This document shows positions 23,404 to 30,140 of a stretch of 30,743 nucleotides of DNA, piece after piece. Both the position numbers and the translations under genes were made by a program. The notes below the pieces were generated by a model. It did no database searches, was not told where the DNA came from, and worked only from the letters and a program-made list of their open reading frames with translations. Origin of the DNA: DASYLJ01 sp964432595 (GTDB taxonomy: Bacteria; Desulfobacterota; Binatia; DP-6). Every line of letters begins with the position of its first letter. Positions within the stretch are counted from its first letter, which is position 1. The stretch spans positions 1 to 30,743 of the forward strand of contig CAYSOF010000045.1 in NCBI GenBank assembly GCA_964432595.1. Reading direction: 5' to 3'.

Positions 23404-23582
23404 GCTTCTCGTCGCTCCTCGCGCTGTCGAAGGAAGCGGGTCAACGCGGCCTCGCGCACCAGACGCCGCCGCCCCACTCGGATGCTCGGGAGACCTTGCG
23501 CTGTCGCCATGAGCCGCCGCAGGGTGCGCGGGTGTACCCTCAACACCCGAGCGACCTCAGTCATGGTAAGTAGCTTGTCCAC
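23394..23582 (-). CDS. HTH_17 (excisionase/MerR-like) DNA-binding protein
   Basis: A 62-residue protein that is almost wholly the HTH_17 fold: MTEVARVLRVHPRTLRRLM near residues 7-25, then GLPSIRVGRRRLVREAALTRFLRQ. The pattern is that of small phage and plasmid DNA-binding proteins that bind as excision or replication factors. The start is GTG 23582, six bases after AAGGAGGT, one of the best ribosome sites in the window. It is first in the replication operon. Confidence 0.85.
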   Translation of the reverse strand: MDKLLTMTEVARVLRVHPRTLRRLMATAQGLPSIRVGRRRLVREAALTRFLRQREERREACE

Positions 23583-23711
23583 TCCGCACCTCCTTGCGTC
23601 TCGTCACGCCCGCTTGCGCCCCCTCTATTCCGCGCGTGTCAGCGTTTGCTGAGAGGCACAAGAGGCGCCCGCCAACTTTTTTCCGATGTCAAAGATTGAT
23701 GACGTTGGGAT

Positions 23712-23727
23712 TCCCCGACGTCGGGGA
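23712..23727. promoter_or_regulatory. Perfect 16-bp palindrome upstream of the replication operon
   Basis: TCCCCGACGTCGGGGA reads identically on both strands. It lies 130 bp upstream of the HTH_17 start and 107 bp upstream of the plus-strand 358-aa gene, so it could serve either. A TTGACA (23693-23688, minus strand) is nearby, without a clear -10. A near copy occurs at 28796-28811. Confidence 0.55.
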
Positions 23728-23833
23728 GTGATCGTCTGGTCTACCGCACTCCACCGGCTCAGACCTTGCGGACCTCGGCGACGCTCGACACGCTGATTGC
23801 GGCGCGCACCGCGTCCACGCCTGGGGAGCTTCC

Positions 23834-24910
23834 ATGGGACGACACGACTGGGACTTCATCGAGCGCGACATCGCGCGCAGCGAAGACGAGCTGGAGAAGC
23901 TCGGCGCGAACACGGGCGGCGTTTCCAAGGGCATCGTCACGGACCTCGTCGGCCTATTCGATACGCCGAACCGCGAGCGGGCACGGCAGGCCACGCAGCT
24001 CGCCGAGGCATCGGAGTACCTCGCGCCGGCGATCGCGCGCGAACGCGGCATCAGCGAGGACGACGCGCGCGCCGCGATCACCGGTGGCGTGCAAGAGCCC
24101 GAGCCCGGCTATCGCTCTTTGGGGCGGCTCCTTGGGATGGTCGACGCGCCCGAGGGCGAGCCGTTCAACGTGCGCATGGGCCGGCTACGTGGGATGGCCG
24201 GCCGGATGCGTGACGACGACGCGAGCCGGCGACAGACCCTCTCATCGCTAGGCGACTTGATAGAAGTCGCCGGGCAGCTCGAGGACCCGACAGCCCTTCG
24301 TGAGCCGCTGTCGACCGCCGCGCGCCGCGCCGGGCTCGGCAACGTCGGCAACCTGAAGTTCCGCCCGCCGGCGTACAAGAACCTGTGGGACTACGCCGCG
24401 CGCACCGGGAAAGACCCCGTCACCATCATGCAGACGATGAACGCGCGTCGCGGGGGTGGCGGCGGTGCGTCCTATCGGCCGACTCAGTACGAACAGGTCG
24501 TGGGCGATCTAACGTCGGCCGATCCGCAGCGACGCGCCGCGGCCGAACGCTACCTCACCAAGGGGAAGGGCGGCGGCAAGACGTCCAAGAGCCCGATGCG
24601 CGATTTGCTGAAGGCGAAGTTCGAGCAGGACATGATGGACCCGGCGAAGGCCGAGGCGCTCGACGCGGAGCTGAGCGCGCGGGCGGCGTGGGTCCGCAGC
24701 GGACGCAAGGGCCCGGAGCCCGTGACGCCGCAGCTCGACCGCTACTCGGCGCTCGCCGGCGAGGAGCTCGGCGAAGACGGCCTGGCGGCGCTCGCGCTCG
24801 AGCCCGACGAAGACGGCGACGGCATGCCTGACGTCGGCACCGACGGCGAGGGCGTCTACACGTTCGAGGATCACGACGACATCCTGAACAGCGTCGACGA
24901 GATGCCGTGA
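23834..24910 (+). CDS. Unknown 358-aa element protein
   Basis: I do not recognise this protein. It starts at ATG 23834, six bases after GGGGAG, and is read opposite to the replication operon. It is polar and mostly helical, with no signal peptide or membrane segment. Residues 85-135 are charged with several Met-Arg pairs, a Gly-rich loop (RRGGGGGAS) sits near residue 205, a Lys/Gly patch (KGKGGGKTSK) near residue 245, and the end is very acidic, with an EF-hand-like run DEDGDGMPDVG near residue 330. Basic middle and acidic tail could suit nucleic-acid or protein packing, such as a scaffold or virion-associated protein, but this is a guess. Confidence 0.7.
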   Translation: MGRHDWDFIERDIARSEDELEKLGANTGGVSKGIVTDLVGLFDTPNRERARQATQLAEASEYLAPAIARERGISEDDARAAITGGVQEPEPGYRSLGRLLGMVDAPEGEPFNVRMGRLRGMAGRMRDDDASRRQTLSSLGDLIEVAGQLEDPTALREPLSTAARRAGLGNVGNLKFRPPAYKNLWDYAARTGKDPVTIMQTMNARRGGGGGASYRPTQYEQVVGDLTSADPQRRAAAERYLTKGKGGGKTSKSPMRDLLKAKFEQDMMDPAKAEALDAELSARAAWVRSGRKGPEPVTPQLDRYSALAGEELGEDGLAALALEPDEDGDGMPDVGTDGEGVYTFEDHDDILNSVDEMP

Positions 24911-24929
24911 TCTTCGGGCACTGCGCGGG

Positions 24930-25205
24930 CTACGTCGGCGTGGTCGACGTCGCGGCGCCCGTCATCGCCGCCAGGCGGTACAGGTCGCCGCGGTGCTCCA
25001 TGATCGCGCTGAGCAGGTGGCCCTGCTGCAGGATCCCGTGAACGACGCCGGCAAGCGCGGAGACATGGAGCGCTTCGTTCGCCGCCGCCAACGCGACTCC
25101 CCAGCGTGCGAGCGTCGCCGCCGTCGCGAGGGCCTCCGGCGCAACCGGCGCGTCTGTGCCCATCACGTCGCCGTCGTCGATCGGAACGCGGAAGCCGAGC
25201 CGCAT
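24930..25205 (-). CDS. Hypothetical 91-aa protein
   Basis: I start at ATG 25205, which shares a base with the stop of the upstream gene (TGATG), giving 91 residues; the open frame extends to 25289 but only overlaps that gene. Residues 28-62 are rich in Ala, Leu and Val (ATLARWGVALAAANEALHV), perhaps one or two amphipathic or weak membrane helices. No family recognised. It forms a pair with the next gene and ends 19 nt from the convergent 358-aa gene. Confidence 0.55.
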   Translation of the reverse strand: MRLGFRVPIDDGDVMGTDAPVAPEALATAATLARWGVALAAANEALHVSALAGVVHGILQQGHLLSAIMEHRGDLYRLAAMTGAATSTTPT

Positions 25206-25792
25206 CAGAAGCACGCCGGGAACGACCGTCCGCACACCACCAGCTCGCCGCAGCCCAGGTCGAAGTCGATGAAGCCGCTGATCTCGCATCGCGTGACGCC
25301 CGACGCCGACAACAGCGCCCCGCGCACCTCACCGGCGAGGCTTCCGCAGGCGACGAGATGCGACTTCTTGAAGCCGAGTGCCTTCGTCTCCCGCGTCGTC
25401 GCCACACTGCACGCGATCGTGTCGCCGTCGACCACGACCACGTTGGGCGCGATCGCCGCCGCGCGTTGATTCGCGATGTCGCCGAGGACCCGCCCCACGA
25501 CCGGCGACGCCTGAACGGAGACGGTCGGGAGCAGCGCCAGGACGAGGACCGCCGCCGCGGCCGCCCGCCTGATCGACGGCCCCCAGGGCTGCTCGATACC
25601 GTGGATCGGGCAGACCCAGAACATCACGCAGCCGGCATGCCGGCGCGCTTCACGCGCAGTGGGGACGCGTCCTCCGTGGGTCCGACAGTACCACTCGCCC
25701 CCCGCGGAGCGCCGACAGCGCGGCCCGAGCTCGTAGAAGGTGGTTCCGATCAGGATTCCCCGAGCGGCGGTCTGTGCGCGCTTCATCATCAT
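25205..25792 (-). CDS. Cys-rich hypothetical protein with central hydrophobic segment
   Basis: A 195-residue protein starting at ATG 25792 after a strong AAGGAGG. Residues 26-64 hold Cys26, Cys36, His39, His52, Cys55, Cys61 and His64, a possible zinc-binding module. Residues 77-94 are a hydrophobic run ending in VSVQA-S, which looks like a signal-peptide cleavage site, so an internal start at Met57 giving a secreted 139-residue protein is an alternative. The last 100 residues have six cysteines (IACS, VACG, TRCE, LGCG, VVCG, PACF), fit for three disulfides if exported. Function unknown. Confidence 0.6.
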   Translation of the reverse strand: MMMKRAQTAARGILIGTTFYELGPRCRRSAGGEWYCRTHGGRVPTAREARRHAGCVMFWVCPIHGIEQPWGPSIRRAAAAAVLVLALLPTVSVQASPVVGRVLGDIANQRAAAIAPNVVVVDGDTIACSVATTRETKALGFKKSHLVACGSLAGEVRGALLSASGVTRCEISGFIDFDLGCGELVVCGRSFPACF

Positions 25793-25862
25793 GCTTCGCC
25801 TCCTTCGCGCCAGTCGGCGCGCGCGAGGGGCCTAGCATGGCGCCACAGTTAGCTGTCAAGCC

Positions 25863-26450
25863 CTAAGAGCGACAAGCTACCGTTTGCCTACGGTAACCGC
25901 TGACATCCCGGCCCATCAGCCCGGCAGCCGCACCGCTTGCCAGCGCAAGCGCACGCCGTTCCATCCGGTGATACCGTCGCGGCCGGCGCCCCGGCATGCC
26001 TTCGAAGCGCTCGAGCTCGGCGACCAAGGGCGCGAGGCACTCCAGGTTGGCCCATCCGCGACCGGCCTGCGGGTATCGCACTCGCGCGCATCGCCCACAG
26101 CACCATCCATCCCATCCGAACGGGCGAAAGAGCCGCTGCGCGCGGCCGCGGCACGATGGGCACCGGTAGTGCCACCGTCCTTCGCCGAGCCCTGTTCGGG
26201 CCGTTGCGTAGCCCGCCCCGTGCTCGCCGCGCTTGTCGCCGAAGTGGTGGCGGACAAAGCGCGCGACGTCGGCCTCTCGCGGGCGACCACCGAGGTACCG
26301 ACGCGCGGCGCTGCGAGCCGCGCGGAGCTCATCCGCGAAGTCGAGCACCTCGCACCGAGTCACGAGCGGCCGCATACCGGCGGCATCGTGCGATGTAGCG
26401 GCGCCGCGCGCAACTTCGCCGACGCGTGGCGTGTCGAGCGCGGGGCACAC
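25863..26450 (-). CDS. Hypothetical protein with CxxC...CxxC zinc ribbon
   Basis: A 195-residue frame from GTG 26450; ATG 26375 (Met26) is an equally good start, since residues before it look non-coding. Residues 94-127 form a zinc ribbon with CPSC (97-100) and CGRC (118-121) around a basic core that ends in VRYP. From memory this resembles a small ribbon found in proteobacterial mobile elements, with the form CPxC...R...L...CRxCxxLxY; I cannot confirm the family. The rest is Arg/Ala-rich. It is transcribed in the same direction as the 195-aa Cys-rich gene, 70 nt upstream of it. Confidence 0.6.
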   Translation of the reverse strand: MCPALDTPRVGEVARGAATSHDAAGMRPLVTRCEVLDFADELRAARSAARRYLGGRPREADVARFVRHHFGDKRGEHGAGYATARTGLGEGRWHYRCPSCRGRAQRLFRPFGWDGWCCGRCARVRYPQAGRGWANLECLAPLVAELERFEGMPGRRPRRYHRMERRALALASGAAAGLMGRDVSGYRRQTVACRS

Positions 26451-26729
26451 GAATTCCAGCCGGGCACTGTCTGCGGATCGGGCGTCGAGCGTCGCGATGC
26501 TGAATCCCTCGGCGAAACTCGCCGTCGCGAGGTTCGTGGCCGACGCATCGACACCTTGAACTGCACCGGTGCTGCGAGTACACGATCAACCTGCAGGCGC
26601 CCTCCCCATCGGCATCGCGGAGGACCAGCGAGCGCCTCTCGCGGCATGGCGACGCACCCGAGGCTGGCGGGTGCATCCAGTCCACACCGAGCGGGCGTCG
26701 GCCCACGAGCCGTCGCCGAGGAGGATGCC
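26451..26729. other. Gap without a supported gene
   Basis: 279 bp between the minus-strand zinc-ribbon gene and the small plus-strand gene. Open frames run through it on both strands, but they are Arg/Ala-rich shadows without a ribosome site. It should contain divergent promoters; I see no clear -35/-10 pair. Confidence 0.4.
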
Positions 26730-26939
26730 ATGCCACGAGGGACGATGAAGCTCATCGACCGCACCACCGGCCTCATGGAGTGCCGCGTCTGCGGAACCCG
26801 ACACCGCGGGACCATTCGGCCGGACAGCGGGGGACAAATGCGCCGCGGCTCCTGGCAGTGCCTCGAGCGAGCGAGGCACACCGGGAGTTCCGCGCGCATC
26901 GCGCTAGCGACCGAGGCGAATTGCGACCGAGGTCGGTGA
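26730..26939 (+). CDS. Small zinc-ribbon-like protein, 69 aa
   Basis: The ATG at 26730 is preceded by GAGGAGG seven bases upstream and gives 69 residues. The core reads MECRVCGTRH (residues 17-25) and, after a spacer rich in Gly and Arg, GSWQC (40-44), giving Cys18, Cys21, His25 and Cys44 as likely zinc ligands. The same frame opens about 850 nt upstream but only as antisense noise. Small environmental proteins of the form C-x2-C...Y/R-x-G-SWQC are familiar to me from mobile DNA, though I cannot name a family. It may share a transcript with the next gene, 17 nt downstream. Confidence 0.65.
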   Translation: MPRGTMKLIDRTTGLMECRVCGTRHRGTIRPDSGGQMRRGSWQCLERARHTGSSARIALATEANCDRGR

Positions 26940-26956
26940 CGGCTAGAGCACTCGGG

Positions 26957-27691
26957 ATGAGCAGCACCGAGACCATCACCGTTCCAAACATGACGGTCGA
27001 CGAGATGTATCGGGCGATCGTCTTCGACTTCGAAGCATCATGGGCAGCGCTCGCCGCCCACGGATCCGGAGGCGGGAACTTCATGTTCGGCCGCCAAGCC
27101 ATGACGTTGCTCGAGTGGGCCTGCCGCCTTAGCGCCACTGACTCGAGCGGCGCGGGCCTCTCTGCGCTTACTGAGGCGCTCCGCGGGGTCGAACCCCGGT
27201 ACTTCACCGTCATGCCGGGCCCATGCAGAATCCCCGGTGACTTCGTCCTCCCGCACGACCCAGCATCCGGCGCCGACCGAATGCTGCTATCCCTGATCTT
27301 CGACTTGGTTCGGCACGGCGGTGCGCACCAGTACCAGCAGATCACCGCTGCGCTCAGCGATGGCTACCTGGTTGTAAGCATGACCGGGACCACAAGAGGA
27401 TTCACTCTGGACGTCGCAGCTCGCAACAGAGGGGCGCACCTCGGCGTGGGCACCGACTCGTGGGAGGACGGCAAGCCGATCGTGTACATCATGGTTCGCC
27501 CAGAGCTGCTCTTCCTCGACGTGAAGGCGGCCATCGAGACCTCGGGGCTACTCCAGCGCGGGCTAAGCTTCGATCACCTTCGGCGCGGTGGCCCCGACGA
27601 GAAGAAGGCGCGCTACAGCTACGACTGCCTCGCCGTGCGCACATCTCTTGAGGTTGCAGACCACGACCGGGTTCTGGTGAAGATCGACTAG
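26957..27691 (+). CDS. Unknown 244-aa protein
   Basis: I do not recognise this protein. From ATG 26957 it is soluble, alternating predicted helix and strand, without signal or membrane segments. Notable parts are FDFEASWAAL near the start, FMFGRQAMTLLEWACRL (about 40-56), LLSLIFDLVRHGGAHQYQQI (about 109-128) and an Asp/Glu/Lys-rich end. The balanced amino-acid use and codon structure look like a true gene rather than a shadow. It lies 17 nt after the small zinc-ribbon gene and converges on the TIR/NDT-like gene, 53 nt away. Confidence 0.75.
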   Translation: MSSTETITVPNMTVDEMYRAIVFDFEASWAALAAHGSGGGNFMFGRQAMTLLEWACRLSATDSSGAGLSALTEALRGVEPRYFTVMPGPCRIPGDFVLPHDPASGADRMLLSLIFDLVRHGGAHQYQQITAALSDGYLVVSMTGTTRGFTLDVAARNRGAHLGVGTDSWEDGKPIVYIMVRPELLFLDVKAAIETSGLLQRGLSFDHLRRGGPDEKKARYSYDCLAVRTSLEVADHDRVLVKID

Positions 27692-27744
27692 TCCGCAGCA
27701 CCCGCGAAACGCGAGAGGCGGCGACTGATCCCGTGTCCCTCCCC

Positions 27745-28728
27745 TCAGAGCCGCGCGTCGGGAAGAGTGGCGCGGACGCTATCGGTCAGGCGCTTGGCGG
27801 CGTCCTCAAGCTGCGTCGGCGTCCAAAAGACGATGTACTGCTGGCGGGTGTCAAAGTGAACCTTCGCGCGATCGTCGGGAGTGTCGCGGCAAGTGTAGAA
27901 GACTGGTCGCCCGAGGCCCTTCGCAAACCCGGCCTCCCAGTACGCGCCGGCGTTAGCGTGGGTGAGGTCGCACACGACGAATCGGGATCGCCGGATCTCC
28001 ACCTGAATCCGATCGTCGATTGACCCTGCCGGCGGGTTCTCGTCGACGCGCAGCAACGTGAAACCCGCAGCTTCTACCGCAGGCCTGAAGCACGCGAGGA
28101 ACACCGGCTTCAGCTCGTCATCGTGCCCAAAATCCATGGCCATAAACGCAGTCCTGCTCTCGCTCGCCTCACGCTGCAGCTCGAAGTACCGCTGCCAGCC
28201 GGCCATGGTTAGGCTCAGCGACGCAGCCTCGTAAGCGTTCGGCACACCGGACGCCAGTCGGCGCTCGCGATTGACTGTACGTGCGGCAACCAGACCCGCG
28301 TCGACCAGGTAGTCGACCACCCACCGCACGGTCAGCGAATCCTCGCACCCGACGATGGCCATGCCGAAGGGAACAGGCAGATCGAGGGCGAGGCCCGCCT
28401 TCGTGTGACGCCCGAGCCAACGGAGGACGTTGGTCGCCTGCTCCGCCGGCTCGGGCAATGAGCGACCCTCCTCGTACAAGCGGTACAGCCAGTCGTGGTC
28501 GATGTGCACACCGCCACGCGTGAGCGTGAGCTGCCGGACCACGAAGCTCAACACAGGCACGAACCTACGGAAACGGTCTGAACTCCTCACCGTCTCCAGG
28601 GCGCCCACAGCGTCGTACGCGAGAGAGAACGAGCCGCAGCGGATGCACTCCCCAGTGTCGAGCGAACTCGACCCTAATGAAGCCAGCTCCGTCTCGAGAT
28701 CGGTCCCGCAGATCGGGCAAGCGTCCAT
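27745..28728 (-). CDS. Zinc-ribbon plus TIR/nucleoside-deoxyribosyltransferase-like protein, putative defence effector
   Basis: From ATG 28728 the protein has 327 residues. The N-terminus is a zinc ribbon (Cys4, Cys7, Cys28, Cys31). Residues 100-185 look like a winged-helix or sensor region. Residues 193-320 form a Rossmann-like domain: AFMAMDFGHDDEL, VDENPPAGSIDDRIQVEI, VCDLTHANAGAYWEAGFA with Asp254, Thr256 and a candidate catalytic Glu265, then GRPVFYTC. This layout matches TIR-like and nucleoside 2-deoxyribosyltransferase-like domains, many of which cleave NAD or nucleotides during anti-phage defence. The effector role is inference. GTG 28740 is an alternative start; the longer frame to 28911 is unlikely. 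A palindrome shared with the replication operon lies 68 bp upstream. Confidence 0.75.
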   Translation of the reverse strand: MDACPICGTDLETELASLGSSSLDTGECIRCGSFSLAYDAVGALETVRSSDRFRRFVPVLSFVVRQLTLTRGGVHIDHDWLYRLYEEGRSLPEPAEQATNVLRWLGRHTKAGLALDLPVPFGMAIVGCEDSLTVRWVVDYLVDAGLVAARTVNRERRLASGVPNAYEAASLSLTMAGWQRYFELQREASESRTAFMAMDFGHDDELKPVFLACFRPAVEAAGFTLLRVDENPPAGSIDDRIQVEIRRSRFVVCDLTHANAGAYWEAGFAKGLGRPVFYTCRDTPDDRAKVHFDTRQQYIVFWTPTQLEDAAKRLTDSVRATLPDARL

Positions 28729-29186
28729 AGCGTGCGACACCCCTCGGAAGGTATCAGACGTCTTGTTTCCCGTCGAAACGACCGCCTCGTACCGCTCCCC
28801 GACATCGGGGGGCCAACGCGTCGCCCCAGATTCCGCCGAGACGGGACCACATCGTCGGTCAAACCGCGGCGAGGCCGTATGCCGCTCCGGAATTGCCGGC
28901 GGCGACGGCACTGCTACGGCCGCCCCACGTGGACTTGATCGGCTGCTGCCGCTTCGCCGCTAGACGCGCCGTTACCGCCCACGAACTTCGTTCGCGCACG
29001 ATCGCCGCGAGCAGTTACCCGAGCGTGAGGCTACAGAGACGTCCGCCCGCCGTTTAATCTGTGCAGCGCCGTCCCGTGCTTGGGGGACGATGCTCCGGCC
29101 GGCCACTGTTCGCGCGCTCGAGAGCCTGGTAGTGGGCCGCTCATGTACGCGATCCGCTCGTTTCGCGCGTCGGGTCCGAGGTCAGT
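28729..29186. other. 458-bp divergent gap with a palindrome
   Basis: Lies between the TIR/NDT-like gene (minus) and the AlbA_2 gene (plus). It contains TCCCCGACATCGGGGG at 28796-28811. No open frame here has a ribosome site and protein-like composition, and no tRNA or clear -35/-10 pair is evident. Confidence 0.5.
28796..28811. promoter_or_regulatory. Second copy of the TCCCCGA-TCGGGG palindrome
   Basis: TCCCCGACATCGGGGG differs from the perfect palindrome at 23712-23727 at two positions, one in the centre and one at the end. It lies 68 bp upstream of the TIR/NDT-like gene start, in a comparable position relative to a minus-strand gene. A shared operator is the simplest reading. Confidence 0.5.
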
Positions 29187-29768
29187 ATGGCGCGCGTGAT
29201 GACGGCCGCCGAAGTGCGGCAGCTTGGCGAGACGCAGGCCGTCGAGTTCAAGAAGACCCTGGCCGAGCAGAAGGACGGCGTCCGCGCGCTCTGCGGCATG
29301 CTGAACACCGACGCGAGCGCCGGCGTCGTGGTCTTCGGGGTCGCTCCCGACGGCACGATCGCGGGACTCGACGGCAATCTTGACTCGGGACAGCGCAGCC
29401 TGCGCCAGTTCATCGCCCAGAAGGTCGACCCGCCGGCGGTGAACCTGGACCTCGAGCTCGTGACGTGTGACGGCGCGACGCTGCTCCTGCTCAGTGCGCT
29501 GCGCCCGAAGTCGGTCCCCTACCACGAATTCGACGGCCGCACCCCGATTCGAGAAGGCTCAGAGACGCGGGACCTCAAGCTCGCCGAGAAACAACGTCTG
29601 GCCCGTCTCCGCGATCGATCGCATCACCAAGGTCCGTGGCGGTGCGATCGCTGCGGCGCATTCTGCATGATGCTAGTCGCCGGCACCTTCAAGGTCGGCC
29701 CGGGCGGAACGACTTACGAGCCGGGCTACGCCTGCCAGTGCGGCGGTGAGTACTGGCCGGCCGTCTAG
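29187..29768 (+). CDS. AlbA_2 (Schlafen-type) domain protein with C-terminal zinc ribbon
   Basis: A 193-residue protein from ATG 29187, five bases after GAGG. The AlbA_2 domain spans about residues 8-120, with ETQAVEFKKTLAEQKDGVRALCGMLN and GVVVFGVAPDGTIAGL, the usual start of this nucleic-acid-binding, often nuclease- or regulator-linked fold. It closes with YHEFDGRTPIREGSETRDL. A C-terminal ribbon has Cys153, Cys156, Cys183 and Cys185 (CDRCGAF and CQCGGEYW). The whole domain pair appears complete, not truncated. Such proteins occur in defence islands and mobile DNA; its exact role is unknown. Confidence 0.85.
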   Translation: MARVMTAAEVRQLGETQAVEFKKTLAEQKDGVRALCGMLNTDASAGVVVFGVAPDGTIAGLDGNLDSGQRSLRQFIAQKVDPPAVNLDLELVTCDGATLLLLSALRPKSVPYHEFDGRTPIREGSETRDLKLAEKQRLARLRDRSHHQGPWRCDRCGAFCMMLVAGTFKVGPGGTTYEPGYACQCGGEYWPAV

Positions 29769-30140
29769 CGTAAGCGAGCACAACCAGCCGATCAGGCGAT
29801 CGCCCCGGCCGTACTTCGGACACAGGACTCAGACTCCTGGAGGCGACGTCCGCCATCGTCGGACAGTCTGCTACGAGTAAGGTCTCCGAAGCCGGCCAAC
29901 GGGTGCGGGGCGCATGCTCACCCTTCGATCGCCCCCGTTTTGCAGCGACTCGGCCCCACTCGGCTGTCGTCTGCGCGGTCGCCCTCCATTTCCTGCGTCG
30001 ACGCCCATTCCCCGGCGTCGGTGAATTCGCCGAGGGGCCGTATCGGGTACGGCGCCAGGAGAATCGCGATCGCGAGGCCTTTCTCCTCCTCGAGAGCACG
30101 TCTTGACGGCCTACTAGGTGCCTAGGTTACACCCTGCTGC
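29769..30140. other. 372-bp gap with a possible promoter for the collagen-like gene
   Basis: No convincing gene. Near its right end TTGACG (30103-30108) is followed by an imperfect palindrome CTAGG-TG-CCTAG (30114-30125) and GTTACA (30126-30131), only 9 nt before the ATG at 30141. The -35 is good, the -10 poor. This gap might contain the right boundary of the element, but I find no copy of the tRNA end. Confidence 0.4.

Noticed and set aside
25878..25895. TACCGT/ACGGTA inverted repeat as a terminator of the zinc-ribbon gene
   Set aside because: It lies before the stop codon, has a 6-bp stem and no T-run.
26360..26899. A 179-codon minus-strand frame over the small zinc-ribbon gene
   Set aside because: It is the reverse of the better supported 69-aa gene, has no ribosome site and looks like noise in composition.
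28464..28480. Possible copy of the tRNA end (CCCTCCTCG) as a right attachment site
   Set aside because: Only nine bases match the tRNA 3' end and the site lies inside a coding region; other short matches near 30085 are no better.
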